Shown piece by piece: positions 7,383 to 15,333 of a stretch of DNA of 41,938 nucleotides. The stretch is taken from positions 1 through 41,938 of the IMG/VR virus record IMGVR_UViG_3300039449_000043. One strand, 5' to 3'. Below the pieces are notes generated by a model. It did not search any database. It was not told the DNA's origin and was given only the letters and a program-made list of their open reading frames with translations. Both the position numbers and the translations under genes were made by a program. Within the stretch, counting starts at the first letter, position 1. Every line of letters starts with the position of its first letter. The DNA is from a virus.

Positions 7383-7597
7383 GGGTAATGATCCTTGATG
7401 AATGCTGCCGCTAGATCTGCGGGGGTGTATAGGATGCGAAACTTTCCATAAGTTTCGGTCCAGGCTAAGCGGCCCTCACTTCTGGCTGTGGCTAATCCGC
7501 CTCGCCCGGTCGTGATGCCGTGTTCTGCGAGCCAGTCTATTGCCTGTTGTGTGTTGAGCCTTGTGTCTTCTGAAATCAGAATTTTAAGTTTGTTCAT
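7181..7597 (-). CDS. Excisionase-like HTH protein overlapping int
   Basis: 138 residues. The first 70 look like a MerR/HTH_17-type excisionase: LNTQQAIDWLAEHGITT, then the recognition-helix and wing region GLATARSEGRLAWTETYGKF and YTPADLAAAF. The last about 67 codons are read in a different frame through the first 202 nt of int and give a basic, low-complexity tail (SGPKRKSCNALPLERKQPRRLKK). The start at 7597 overlaps the stop of a 50-residue gene as ATGA. Role inferred: recombination directionality factor coupled to int translation. The tail could be functional or tolerated read-through coding. Confidence 0.65.
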   Translation of the reverse strand: MNKLKILISEDTRLNTQQAIDWLAEHGITTGRGGLATARSEGRLAWTETYGKFRILYTPADLAAAFIKDHYPCPSNVSKGNPAATGTSTAPLLGSQLEKALRLATAKPPKPSASGPKRKSCNALPLERKQPRRLKKLP

Positions 7598-7746
7598 TTT
7601 TTCTCACCTTCCCTCAAAATCATTGCTACCGTCACAATCAAAAAGAGAATCAGAAGGATTAACCCCAGCCCTGAACCGTCGATGATGAATGTGATTGGCC
7701 CCTCTTGTGGGGGCCAACGGTTTGAGGTGGCTTGCATCTTGTTCAT
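7594..7746 (-). CDS. 50-residue single-pass membrane peptide
   Basis: A short gene from ATG 7746: an N-terminal polar stretch (MNKMQATSNRWPPQEGPIT), one strongly hydrophobic helix (LGLILLILFLIVTVAMIL), and a charged REGEKK end. Its TGA shares bases with the ATG of the excisionase-like gene, which argues for true translation. It lies directly downstream of the operator-covered leftward promoter and is the first cistron of the integration operon. Small phage membrane peptides at this position can be exclusion or lysogeny-control proteins, but no family is recognised. Confidence 0.6.
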   Translation of the reverse strand: MNKMQATSNRWPPQEGPITFIIDGSGLGLILLILFLIVTVAMILREGEKK

Positions 7747-7789
7747 GGGTCTAAGCCCTCACCTTGTGGTGTTCATTCTTAGGGTTGAT

Positions 7790-7813
7790 TACACATTAAA
7801 AGGTGTGAGTCAA
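7790..7813 (-). promoter_or_regulatory. Leftward integration promoter with repressor operator
   Basis: On the minus strand a -35-like TTGACT (complement of 7808-7813) is followed by an operator-like palindrome at 7790-7807 (ACACaTTAaAAGGTGT, 14 of 18 positions equal to the perfect site at 8699-8716). A TAATCA -10 candidate is 16 nt from the -35. A further half-site-like CACCTTGTGGTG is at 7760-7771. It is placed to drive the membrane peptide, excisionase-like and int genes. Confidence 0.6.
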
Positions 7814-7936
7814 TTAAAAAAGGTTTGCAAAATACCCGTAGGTTTGGCTACTATCTGTTGTGCATGTAAGGGTTGACCGCCACAATATCGCGCCCTAAGG
7901 GTATGAAATACAGATAAAAGGTTTGGAGGAACAATT

Positions 7937-8155
7937 ATGTGTGGACCCGCTAAGCTCAGTTTTCGACACGAAATTTCGACCACTAAGGTCGCTGGGGATC
8001 TACCAGAAGGAGAATTTGGGGCTGCTGTTCCAGATTTGGGGGAGCTTCTGGCTTTTGGGGGTCTCGCGCCGCTGATGGCCGGAAAGGGTGAGGCTGATCT
8101 TGATCGGATGGCTGATCGCCTTGAGCTGTTTTGTGAGGCTCGTAAAAAGAAGTGA
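7937..8155 (+). CDS. Small hypothetical protein, immunity region
   Basis: 72 residues from ATG 7937 with an excellent Shine-Dalgarno (TTTGGAGGAACAATT) in front. Sequence: MCGPAKLSFRHEISTTKV, a Gly/Pro-containing middle, and a charged helix ending DLDRMADRLELFCEARKKK. No family is recognised. It is the only plus-strand gene between the leftward integration operon and the convergent repressor gene, and ends at a hairpin shared with the repressor's 3' side. It may be expressed in the lysogen, since it is not behind the clearest operator sites. That is inference. Confidence 0.65.
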   Translation: MCGPAKLSFRHEISTTKVAGDLPEGEFGAAVPDLGELLAFGGLAPLMAGKGEADLDRMADRLELFCEARKKK

Positions 8156-8178
8156 GGGCGACGCTTTAAGCGCCGCCC
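8156..8178. terminator. Convergent hairpin between 7937 gene and repressor
   Basis: Stem GGGCG-a-CGC / GCG-c-CGCCC with a 5-nt TTTAA loop and one mismatch, followed by AATTTGTTT on the plus strand. It lies between two converging genes, so it may serve both. Confidence 0.6.
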
Positions 8179-8228
8179 AATTTGTTTGGTTGTTCTTGTG
8201 TTCAGGGGGTTGGCGGAGGCGTTGACCC

Positions 8229-8564
8229 CTATTTTCTTTCCGACTCCATAAAGGCTGCTAGGTCGGCCTCGTCCAGGCGGTCTACAAGCTTGGCTAGTCG
8301 GATGCGTGCGGGTGATAGCTCTCGGTCTGAAACGATAAGTGAGAGCGGCATTCCAAGGACTTCGCAGGCTGAAATGATGTTCGCGAGATTGATCATAGTT
8401 TCGCCTCGGCAAAATTTCCCCAGGACGTTGGGGCTCATGCCTGCTGCCTCAGAAAGCCCGGTTTCGCTGTAACTGCTCAATGCAATCGCGATCCTCATAT
8501 TTATTCGCGCGTTTTCGATCTGTCTTGAAGCCTCTGGGCTTAGCTCGCGTTTTGTCTTGGCCAT
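8229..8564 (-). CDS. XRE-family phage repressor (CI-like)
   Basis: 111 residues. A helix-turn-helix fills residues about 22-75: ENARINMRIAIALSSYSETG, LSEAAGMSPNVLGKFCRGET as the turn and recognition helix, then INLANIISACEVLGMPLSLI. The C-terminal third (ARIRLAKLVDRLDEADLAAF) is a likely dimerisation helix. There is no S24 peptidase domain, so RecA-stimulated self-cleavage as in lambda CI is not expected. Induction would need another route. The gene is transcribed leftward, divergent from the early operon at 8755, and its upstream region is packed with copies of the AACACCTTA palindrome. It is therefore the best candidate for the protein that binds them. Confidence 0.85.
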   Translation of the reverse strand: MAKTKRELSPEASRQIENARINMRIAIALSSYSETGLSEAAGMSPNVLGKFCRGETMINLANIISACEVLGMPLSLIVSDRELSPARIRLAKLVDRLDEADLAAFMESERK

Positions 8565-8628
8565 TTGAAACCCTAATCAATGCAAAAAAATTCTATGTCG
8601 CCTGGGCGCGTTTTCGCCCCAAATACCT

Positions 8629-8644
8629 AACACTTAAAGGTGTG
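8629..8644. promoter_or_regulatory. Repressor operator, imperfect copy
   Basis: AACACTTAAAGGTGTG lies 65 nt upstream of the repressor start. It has the same half-sites as the perfect palindrome at 8697-8718 but two fewer central bases. A further half-site ATTAAGGTGTC lies near 8674-8684. The position fits autoregulation of the repressor gene. Confidence 0.55.
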
Positions 8645-8696
8645 TCTAACAACTGCAAGTATGGAAATCCCCCATTAAGGTGTCGAAAGTGGGTTG

Positions 8697-8721
8697 ATAA
8701 CACCTTATAAGGTGTTATTAA
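8697..8721 (+). promoter_or_regulatory. Early promoter with perfect 22-bp operator
   Basis: ATAACACCTTA at 8697-8707 is followed immediately by its exact complement (8708-8718). TTGATA (8694-8699) and TATTAA (8716-8721), 16 nt apart, can serve as -35 and -10 with the palindrome filling the spacer. TATAAG at 8706-8711 is an alternative -10. A further half-site TTAAGGTTTAC lies at 8727-8737. Repressor bound here would block the rightward early operon. Confidence 0.7.
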
Positions 8722-8754
8722 TTGATTTAAGGTTTACATGCGAAAGGCATTAGA

Positions 8755-9102
8755 ATGACTGAGCAAGAAAACTGCACATCAACGCCCCGGCCTGATGTGC
8801 TTCGTGACTGGCTGATTTGTGCGATGGTAGATTTGTCGCTGTCTGCAAAAACGATTTCTACAGCTACGGGTGGTGAGAATGCTGTTGGCCGGTTTCTGTC
8901 GTCGCCGGGGCGGGGAATTGGCTTGTCTCGTGCCTGTGATGTTGAGGCATATGTGCGGGGTTGCGCGGCTAAGGAGAATAAAAGCCTGCCTGAGATCTCA
9001 GGCGAGGCGGTTGCCAAATATGCCGCAATGCTTGAGCCAAAAGCGAGCGGCCTGCGTCAAATCCAGTTGAGTGAGATCTTGCGGTGCGGGGGGTGTGAGT
9101 GA
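8755..9102 (+). CDS. Cro-like/early HTH regulator (predicted)
   Basis: 115 residues, first gene of the early operon, directly behind the perfect operator, the place of cro in lambda. Residues about 25-65 read as an XRE-like helix-turn-helix: LSLSAKTISTATGGENAVGRF, then GIGLSRACDVEAYVRGCAAK. The C-terminal part (EISGEAVAKYAAMLEPKASG) is helical, and the Cys-Gly-rich end is CGGCE. No exact family is recognised. It may act as the antirepressor side of the immunity switch or as an early activator. The Shine-Dalgarno is GAAAGG. The stop overlaps the next ATG. Confidence 0.65.
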   Translation: MTEQENCTSTPRPDVLRDWLICAMVDLSLSAKTISTATGGENAVGRFLSSPGRGIGLSRACDVEAYVRGCAAKENKSLPEISGEAVAKYAAMLEPKASGLRQIQLSEILRCGGCE

Positions 9103-9371
9103 TGCCAGAGTGCACCCTTAATCTGAGCGCGCGCGATGCTCGCGATATTGAAAAGATTGGTCGTGAGGTTGCGGCGCAATTGGGCGTTGCCCCGGTTCCG
9201 CTAGAAGATATGGCGCTTGAGCTGCTTCGTGGGCACCTGGTCCTCATTCGAGATTGCCCTGCAATCCTACCGCCGCCGGAGCGTCTGCCAAAGCCGCGCG
9301 CGCCTCAAGCGGGTACGTTTTCTGGCCTTGGCGGCGTGACTTTGCGGGATGGCGTCAATGGCGGATCCTGA
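9102..9371 (+). CDS. Early-operon hypothetical protein
   Basis: 89 residues starting at ATG 9102, which shares a base with the previous stop (TGATG). The N-terminal half is helical (LSARDARDIEKIGREVAAQLGVAPVPLEDMALELLR). The C-terminal half is Pro/Gly-rich and probably unstructured (PPPERLPKPRAPQAG). It was probably translated by coupling with its neighbour. No family recognised. Context suggests an early regulatory or replication accessory role only in the weakest sense. Confidence 0.65.
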   Translation: MPECTLNLSARDARDIEKIGREVAAQLGVAPVPLEDMALELLRGHLVLIRDCPAILPPPERLPKPRAPQAGTFSGLGGVTLRDGVNGGS

Positions 9372-9618
9372 GGCAACTTTCATCAGCCCAATTGGTCGCC
9401 GCTTGATGTTGCGTGATCCGCGCCGCGATCCTCGTGCGCCGAATTGTCCAATATCGCTGCGCCGTATTTGTGGCACCTGCGCAGGCTTTCCGGCAGGTGC
9501 TTTGCTCCGCGCTCGTGGTCAGCACTGCGCCCTGCGCCACGTCACTGTTGATGGTGAAACAAGTGCTGCGGCCTGTTCAGATTGGACCCGCAAAAGCGCC
9601 CCTCAATCCCAAACCTAA
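9358..9618 (+). CDS. Cys-rich zinc-knuckle-like small protein
   Basis: 86 residues from ATG 9358, favoured over ATG 9349 because GGGA lies 9 nt upstream of it. It overlaps the previous gene by 14 nt. It has a basic N-terminus (RRLMLRDPRRDPRAPNC) and then cysteines in the order CPISLRRICGTCAGF, GQHCALRHVTV, AACSDWTRK, consistent with one zinc site near a Trp. Such small Cys-containing proteins are frequent in early operons of alphaproteobacterial phages. Their function is not known to me. Confidence 0.6.
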   Translation: MADPEATFISPIGRRLMLRDPRRDPRAPNCPISLRRICGTCAGFPAGALLRARGQHCALRHVTVDGETSAAACSDWTRKSAPQSQT

Positions 9619-9629
9619 GGAATTTTAAG

Positions 9630-9917
9630 ATGTCTGAAAATGATCGTGAAAATCGCACGGTGATTGTGCATGGCCCTGCCGGTTGCGGCAAAACTCACCA
9701 CTCCAAAGATCTCGCCCGTGCGCTTGGCTGTGGCGAAGTGATTGATGGGTGGGGTGATTTGGGGCGGTCTAATGGCTTTTTGCCGCCCGTCACCCCAGGT
9801 GCGTTGCACCTCACAAATGTCGATCTCTCTGGCCCTAAATACGGCCTCGCCCCTAGTGTCTTGGTGCTTTCCTTTGATGCTGCAATGTCTGCGGCGTTTT
9901 GCTTGGGAGCTGTGTAA
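9630..9917 (+). CDS. P-loop NTPase-like small protein
   Basis: 95 residues from ATG 9630 (AAGGAATTTTAAG upstream). A Walker A motif [12 protein letters not shown] is at residues about 14-25 with a preceding beta strand RTVIV. Then come [15 protein letters not shown] and a central strand ALHLTNVDL. The protein is too short for a full ASCE ATPase with Walker B and sensor motifs, so it may be a minimal nucleotide-binding protein or a kinase-like fragment. It sits directly before ssb, its stop overlapping the ssb start (TAATG). A DNA-metabolism role is likely but not shown. Confidence 0.6.
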   Translation: MSENDRENRTVIVHGPAGCGKTHHSKDLARALGCGEVIDGWGDLGRSNGFLPPVTPGALHLTNVDLSGPKYGLAPSVLVLSFDAAMSAAFCLGAV

Positions 9918-10378
9918 TGGCAGGCTCGGTCAATAAAGTCATTTTGATTGGCAACCTGGGGCGCGATCCTGAGGTTAGAACCTTTCAGAACGGCGGTAAG
10001 GTTTGCAATTTGCGTATCGCCACCTCAGAGAATTGGAAGGATCGCAACACGGGTGAGCGCCGTGAGCGCACGGAATGGCACTCTGTCGCGATCTTCAATG
10101 AGGGCTTGGTGCGTGTCGCTGAGCAGTATTTGCGCAAGGGCTCTAAGGTCTACATTGAGGGTCAGTTGCAAACTCGTAAATGGCAAGATCAGAGCGGCAA
10201 TGATCGCTATTCAACAGAGGTGGTTTTGCAGGGCTTTGGGTCAACCTTGACCATGCTGGATGCCAAGCGTGATGGTGATGGCGGCAGCTCTGGTGGTGGC
10301 GGCTATGGCTCTGGTGGTGGTTCTGGCGGTGGCTCTGGTGGCAGCCACAACATTGATGATGATGAAATTCCGTTCTAG
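9917..10378 (+). CDS. ssb: Single-stranded DNA-binding protein
   Basis: 153 residues, full family length. The OB fold is clear: [17 protein letters not shown], then [43 protein letters not shown] and [14 protein letters not shown] Gly/Ser linker (residues about 118-143) leads to the acidic tip DDDEIPF that recruits partner replication proteins. It coats single-stranded DNA during phage replication. It is translationally coupled to the preceding P-loop gene (TAATG) and followed by a hairpin before the primase gene. Confidence 0.96.
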   Translation: MAGSVNKVILIGNLGRDPEVRTFQNGGKVCNLRIATSENWKDRNTGERRERTEWHSVAIFNEGLVRVAEQYLRKGSKVYIEGQLQTRKWQDQSGNDRYSTEVVLQGFGSTLTMLDAKRDGDGGSSGGGGYGSGGGSGGGSGGSHNIDDDEIPF

Positions 10379-10391
10379 CGGAAACAAATAA

Positions 10392-10410
10392 CGGGCCAAA
10401 AATTGGCCCG
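10392..10410 (+). promoter_or_regulatory. Intercistronic hairpin after ssb
   Basis: Perfect 8-bp stem CGGGCCAA / TTGGCCCG with a 3-nt loop and no T tract. More likely an mRNA-stabilising or attenuating element than a full terminator, because the primase gene 37 nt further on has no other visible promoter. Confidence 0.5.
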
Positions 10411-10446
10411 CCCATTCCCCCTGAAATAACAAATTGAGGTGCCTGC

Positions 10447-11562
10447 ATGTCACGGGTGCATGATGATCCCCGCGTTGCTGATGCTCGCTTGCGCACTATG
10501 CGTGAGGTGCTTGAAAAGCTCCCCCCGCTTGAGGGGGTGAAGTTTGGCAAGCGTGAGGGCGTTGGGCCGTGCCCTAGCTGTGGCGGCGATGATCGGTTTT
10601 CGATCAATCTGAAAACTGGCGTTTACAATTGCCGCAGTTGTGGTGGTGGGGATCATATCAAGCTGGTTCAATTGGTCCTTGGTTGCAGTTTCATGGAAGC
10701 AATTGAGGTCTTGGAGGGGGAGCGCTCTGTTGAGCTGGATCCCGCTGAGCAAGAGCGCCGCCGGATCCAGCGCCAAAAGCAGCGGGCAAAAGATGAGGCC
10801 GATGAGGCGAGTTATCGAGCTTGGGCAATTCGCGATGCAATTAGCATTTGGCAAGCTGGTTTGGGGTTTCGCGGCACCCTGGCTGAGGAATATCTTTCGT
10901 TTCGCGTGCCGGGCTTTGAGCGCTTGCCGCAGGCTTTCAAGTGTTTCCGGTTCTTGCCGGATCTGCCCTATGTGAAGCGGATCAACAAAAAGAACCATAC
11001 CCTACACTCTGGGCCGGTTCTCATCGCTGCGGTACAGGCCCCAGACGGGAAAATGCGCGCCGTGCATCGTACTTGGATCGACCTCGACACCTCAAAGGGG
11101 AAGGCTCAGATCTTTGCGCCGGATGGCAAGCCGCTGCCTTCCAAAATGGTGAAGGGCTCAAAGCAGGGCGGTGCGATCCGCCTCACCGGGAATGCCTGCA
11201 CGTCTAATCTGTGTATGGGTGAAGGTATTGAAACCACGCTCACTGCCCTTGTTGCGGGTGCCCTGCTGGGGGCGACTTATTGGGCTGGTGTGGATCTTGG
11301 CAACATGTCTGGCATTCGCACCGGCGGGCGGTTCTCTGATGAGCCGGATATGGATGCGGGGCCTTCCTTTATTCCGCCGGTCAATGTGAGTGATTTCTGG
11401 TTGCTCAAGGATGGCGATAGTGAGCCGCGCAAAACGCAGGCGCAGATTAGAGCGTGTGCCAAGCGGGCTATGAGGGTCAATCCTGACCTGACCGCCCATA
11501 TTGTATCTGCGCAGCCGGGCAGCGACTTGAACGACATGATTAAAAGGCCGGATGATCAATGA
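10447..11562 (+). CDS. DNA primase, zinc ribbon plus Toprim
   Basis: 371 residues. The N-terminal zinc ribbon GPCPSCGGDDRFSIN...YNCRSCGGG has Cys42, 45, 62 and 65. A charged linker (about 95-125, rich in E/Q/K/R) follows. The C-terminal Toprim catalytic domain has the motif MGEGIETTLTAL (Glu259 region) and a metal-binding LLKDGDSEP (Asp322, Asp324). This is the P4-alpha/T7-type primase half used to lay down RNA primers. The helicase half is the next gene, whose ATG overlaps this stop (ATGA). Together the two genes form a split version of the alpha-type primase-helicase. Confidence 0.9.
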   Translation: MSRVHDDPRVADARLRTMREVLEKLPPLEGVKFGKREGVGPCPSCGGDDRFSINLKTGVYNCRSCGGGDHIKLVQLVLGCSFMEAIEVLEGERSVELDPAEQERRRIQRQKQRAKDEADEASYRAWAIRDAISIWQAGLGFRGTLAEEYLSFRVPGFERLPQAFKCFRFLPDLPYVKRINKKNHTLHSGPVLIAAVQAPDGKMRAVHRTWIDLDTSKGKAQIFAPDGKPLPSKMVKGSKQGGAIRLTGNACTSNLCMGEGIETTLTALVAGALLGATYWAGVDLGNMSGIRTGGRFSDEPDMDAGPSFIPPVNVSDFWLLKDGDSEPRKTQAQIRACAKRAMRVNPDLTAHIVSAQPGSDLNDMIKRPDDQ

Positions 11563-13343
11563 GCGACAAATATAGAGATGTGCGCGATGCCATTGATCAT
11601 GCTGAAACCTTTCGTCCTGATGGGTATGATCAGGATCCCCGCACCCCTCAGGATGAGGGGCAGTTTCCCCCTCCCTGTGATCCCGATGAGGCTCTTGCGA
11701 ATGAGTGCGCTCTGCACCCCCTGAATGACTTCGGGAACGGCAAGCGCTTCAAGGGCTATTATGGCAGCGAATGCTTGTTTGTGCCCCGCGTGAGCTGGTT
11801 TGTCTGGGAGGGGCGTCTCTGGGCTCAGGATGATGATCAGCTTGAGGTGCGCCGGTTCGCGCAAAAGGTCTCTGCAAAGATCGCCCGTGAAGCGCAATAT
11901 ATCCGCCTTGAGGAATGGGAAGAAATGCAGGTTGAGGCTGGTGATCAGGCTCGCGAGGAGGTGGCGGAAATCAAAGAAACTGCGGCATCAAAAAGAACTG
12001 ATGAGCAAAAGGCCCGGCTGCGCGATCTGCAAAAGGTTGTCGATCGGTCGGATGATCTAAAGAAAAAGCTGGCCTCACTTCGCCGGGGGCATCACTCACA
12101 TGCCAAGGCGGCGGGCAACACCTCGCCAATCAACAACATGATGCGTGAGGCTCAGGTTGACCTCTATCAGCCTTTAACCCGGCTCAATGAGGATCCCCTG
12201 ATGATCAATACTGAAACCTGCGTTTTGCGGTTTCGGGTTGAGCTGGATCCGCGCACGCAAAAGAAAAGAGTGATCCGCGATGTGCTGGAACACGCTCGCG
12301 ATCAATATCTTTCCAAGATGATGGCGGTTGAATTTGACCCTGATGCAAGGTGCCCTGATTTTGAAAAATTCCTCTGCTCTATCCTGCCGGATCCTGAATT
12401 GCGCGAGTTCTTGCAGCGCTGGTTTGGGTACTGTCTCAGTGGCCTCACAACTGAGCAAAAGCTTTGCTTTTTCTATGGTGAGGGCCGAAATGGTAAATCA
12501 ACCATTGTGGATCTGATCGCCAAGATGATGGCCGCATATGCCACAACGGTTCCTATTGAGAGCCTTGCCGGATCCGATCAGCGCAAGGGGTCTGATGCCA
12601 CGCCGGATCTTGTGCGCCTCCCTGGTGCACGCATGGTGCGAGCGGCTGAGCCTGAGCGCGGCCAAAAGCTCAAAGAGGGCTTTATCAAGGCCATTACTGG
12701 CGGTGAGGAAATCCTTGTGCGCCGGATGCAGCAAGAGTTTGTTGAGGTTACGCCTGAGTTCAAGCTGACGATTTCAGGCAACCACAAGCCGGAAATTAGG
12801 GGTACAGATAAAGGGATCTGGCGGCGGGTTCTGCTGGTACCTTTCCTGGTCTCAATTCCCGATGAGGATGTTGACGCCCTCTTGCCTCAAAAGCTTTGGG
12901 CTGAGCGCGTGGGCATTTTGAATTGGTTGCTTGAGGGGCTGGAAAAGTGGCTTGAGGGTGGCTTGATGATCCCGCAAGCGATCTTGGATGCAACTGAGGA
13001 ATACCGCGAGGAAAGCGATCCGATGTTGGTCTTTCTCAATACCTGCTGCGAAATTTCTGGTGATCCCAGCGTGTTCACGCGCTCGCGGGATCTGATTGAT
13101 GCGTATAACTGGTGGTATGCGGATGCGGGTAAGGGGGATCCCTGGACATCCAAAACCGTATCAAAGCATTTCAGCGACAAGTCAAAGTTCCACAAGACGC
13201 CCGATGGCAAAGGCTTCACGGCGGCAAAGGTCAGCGATACAGGCTATCGCGGGATCCGCCTGAGCCCTGAGTTTGTCCAGCTCCGTGAGGATGCGCAGGC
13301 GAATGCCAAATACTCTATGCGGGATGCTGATCCCGTGGTGTGA
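11559..13343 (+). CDS. SF3 replicative helicase (D5/P4-alpha type)
   Basis: 594 residues. The N-terminal part includes a Lys/Glu-rich coiled stretch at about 105-175 (EEVAEIKETAASKRTDEQKA). A D5-type domain follows, then the superfamily 3 ATPase: Walker A FYGEGRNGKST at 307-315, Walker B region ARMVRAAEPERG, and motif C with its Asn in FKLTISGNHKPEIRG, then DKGIWRRVLLVPF. The C-terminal domain (YRGIRLSPEF) is probably winged-helix and origin-binding. It unwinds DNA at the phage origin. The candidate origin at 16479-16790 may once have been close to its 3' end, before the cargo block at 13486-16385 was inserted. Confidence 0.92.
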   Translation: MSDKYRDVRDAIDHAETFRPDGYDQDPRTPQDEGQFPPPCDPDEALANECALHPLNDFGNGKRFKGYYGSECLFVPRVSWFVWEGRLWAQDDDQLEVRRFAQKVSAKIAREAQYIRLEEWEEMQVEAGDQAREEVAEIKETAASKRTDEQKARLRDLQKVVDRSDDLKKKLASLRRGHHSHAKAAGNTSPINNMMREAQVDLYQPLTRLNEDPLMINTETCVLRFRVELDPRTQKKRVIRDVLEHARDQYLSKMMAVEFDPDARCPDFEKFLCSILPDPELREFLQRWFGYCLSGLTTEQKLCFFYGEGRNGKSTIVDLIAKMMAAYATTVPIESLAGSDQRKGSDATPDLVRLPGARMVRAAEPERGQKLKEGFIKAITGGEEILVRRMQQEFVEVTPEFKLTISGNHKPEIRGTDKGIWRRVLLVPFLVSIPDEDVDALLPQKLWAERVGILNWLLEGLEKWLEGGLMIPQAILDATEEYREESDPMLVFLNTCCEISGDPSVFTRSRDLIDAYNWWYADAGKGDPWTSKTVSKHFSDKSKFHKTPDGKGFTAAKVSDTGYRGIRLSPEFVQLREDAQANAKYSMRDADPVV

Positions 13344-13485
13344 AGGTGGGTTATTCTTCAATCCAGTGGCATCGGGTGTGCGGGTATTGGTCAAGATTGG
13401 GCACTGTGAAGGTTTTGTCCTCAAAGCTTTTATCAACGAAATCATCGCGCTCTCGTGATTGAAGATTTGTATGGGGCCTATATAC

Positions 13486-15333
13486 TTAACTAGCCGAAGT
13501 TTTCCAGTTTTCATAAGCCCGCGGAACCATTGATATCTGGTCGTCTGGAACCCGCGCGCCATCTTGGTCTAGAATATACTCGCCATTCGGGTGCCTAAGA
13601 AAGACGGTGTTGCCGCGCTTGTCGATACCAGAAGTAACCGGGGCGCACATAAAGACCTCGCCGCTGGTATCAACAATGCCCTTTTCTGCATCCAAGTACT
13701 CTTGATGCGTGAATTTTTGAACAATCAAAACGCTCGGATTATTGACGCCCTTGTTGCGACCGAAGGTCTCTTTAGGAAGATCAATGGAGGCTACGACCTT
13801 TGAGCGCCTTAGCAGCCAGTCCCGTAAAAAAGCCAAGCCGGGGTTGTTCAAAATACCATCAGGAATTACGACCCCAAGAAAGCCCCCGGGCTTAAGGAAG
13901 TTGATCCCGGTTTCCATAAATAGTTGTTCCGCAGGCATCATCGTGCGTCTATTTTCAGCCCCCCATTCTGCAAGTTGATACTGGGATAGGACGTGAGCAT
14001 CATCAACTCTTACTTCATCACCGAACGGAGGGTTTGTAATCACTACATCCATAGAACCAAACGGCACGTTCTGTCGTGCTTTTTCAGGCCACTCACCCGG
14101 ACGCAACAAGGAGCTAGCACGATGAACGTTGGTAGAGCCATCGCCGTGCATAACGAGGTTCATTTGTGCGGTCCGCACGAGGAAAGGATTGATGTCTAAA
14201 CCGTACAAGCTTTGCCCGCATATTTGTTTGATGCGGTCTCTCACGCGCATCGTTGGATCTGTGTTTCCACGTTCCAATTCTTGCGCAACGAGCTTTTTTC
14301 GCAGGTTGTCGATCCAGGAAACAAGAAATCCACCCGTTCCGCAACAGCAATCAATCACCTTGACAGTGCTCAATTCGGTGTCCTTGAAATTGTTCATGAT
14401 TATTTGAACGGTCATATCGCAAACGTTTCTTGGGGTGAAATATTCCCCTCTATCGCCTCGTAAATTTGCACCAACAAGCGTTTCGTAAGCTTCGCCTTTT
14501 ACGTCTGTTGCGCTGTTCAGAATGGAAATGAATTGCAACTCTCCAACCACATACGCGGCAACCGATGGTTCCAGTTTAATTGTCTCATCTTCAAGGAAGA
14601 TAAATGGGTAAGCTACCTTTACGTGCTCAAATAGTGGCTTAAGTCGATCCTCGACTAATTTACGTTGACCACCGATCGACTTTTGTTCAGCGGGAGACAC
14701 AGAGAAATCCAACTCTATGCCACCTTCCTGCTCATCGTAGGTTTTGCAAAATATGAGCTTGAGCATTTCGTGAAATGCCTCGGCCTTTTGAAGACCGCCA
14801 TTCGCATGAATATAATTGTGACATCGCCTGAAAACTGAGGTCAACTCATGCACAATGCGAAGGTCCGTCCGGCGAGGGCGGCGGGGGGAATCATCTCCGG
14901 CTCTCGGTATGTCGGCTACCTGCTCAACTGAAGAGTCCTCATTTTTCTGGTATCCCCGCATCTCTTGGCCAACCCAAAGGCCAAATTTTGCTGGGCAGGC
15001 AGCTAAATAGCTAATGAGTTGGCCATCTCCGTCTTTTGCGTCTGATGGTTTAATATCGTCTCGTTTGACCTCTATGCAGATCGCAATGTTTTCCTGTTTA
15101 TGCTCTTGTCCTGACCGAAAAATGGTAAGGTCACACTTTTTTGTAGCCCTTCCCATCTTGATGCTAGTTTCTACACCGATATCTGACTTTGAGTAGCCGT
15201 AGTCATCAACCAAAGCTCTTGCCCATCGCTGGCGGACGTTCTCTTCAGGGGTATCCTTTCGCAAGGCGCCAGTAATGAAACACAATACCTTGCCCGGTGG
15301 AATTAAGGGTATAATTTTATTAACTTCAGCCAT
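13486..15333 (-). CDS. Fused PD-(D/E)XK nuclease and N6-adenine methyltransferase
   Basis: 615 residues from ATG 15333; ATG 15336 is the alternative. The N-terminal about 130 residues match the HSDR_N-type nuclease fold: ETSIK (Glu55), CDLTIF (Asp68), CIEVKRDD (Glu88, Lys90), then GQLISYLAACPAKFGLW. An HsdM-like helical part and methylase follow: YFTPRNVCDMTV, motif I VIDCCCGTGGFL (about 328-338) and motif IV VITNPPFGD. No helicase motifs exist. One chain with nuclease and methylase plus a separate specificity protein is the layout of BcgI-like (type IIB/IIG) enzymes. It lies on the opposite strand to the replication operon, starts inside the end of the specificity gene, and is AT-richer than its neighbours, so it is imported cargo. 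Confidence 0.85.
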   Translation of the reverse strand: MAEVNKIIPLIPPGKVLCFITGALRKDTPEENVRQRWARALVDDYGYSKSDIGVETSIKMGRATKKCDLTIFRSGQEHKQENIAICIEVKRDDIKPSDAKDGDGQLISYLAACPAKFGLWVGQEMRGYQKNEDSSVEQVADIPRAGDDSPRRPRRTDLRIVHELTSVFRRCHNYIHANGGLQKAEAFHEMLKLIFCKTYDEQEGGIELDFSVSPAEQKSIGGQRKLVEDRLKPLFEHVKVAYPFIFLEDETIKLEPSVAAYVVGELQFISILNSATDVKGEAYETLVGANLRGDRGEYFTPRNVCDMTVQIIMNNFKDTELSTVKVIDCCCGTGGFLVSWIDNLRKKLVAQELERGNTDPTMRVRDRIKQICGQSLYGLDINPFLVRTAQMNLVMHGDGSTNVHRASSLLRPGEWPEKARQNVPFGSMDVVITNPPFGDEVRVDDAHVLSQYQLAEWGAENRRTMMPAEQLFMETGINFLKPGGFLGVVIPDGILNNPGLAFLRDWLLRRSKVVASIDLPKETFGRNKGVNNPSVLIVQKFTHQEYLDAEKGIVDTSGEVFMCAPVTSGIDKRGNTVFLRHPNGEYILDQDGARVPDDQISMVPRAYENWKTSAS

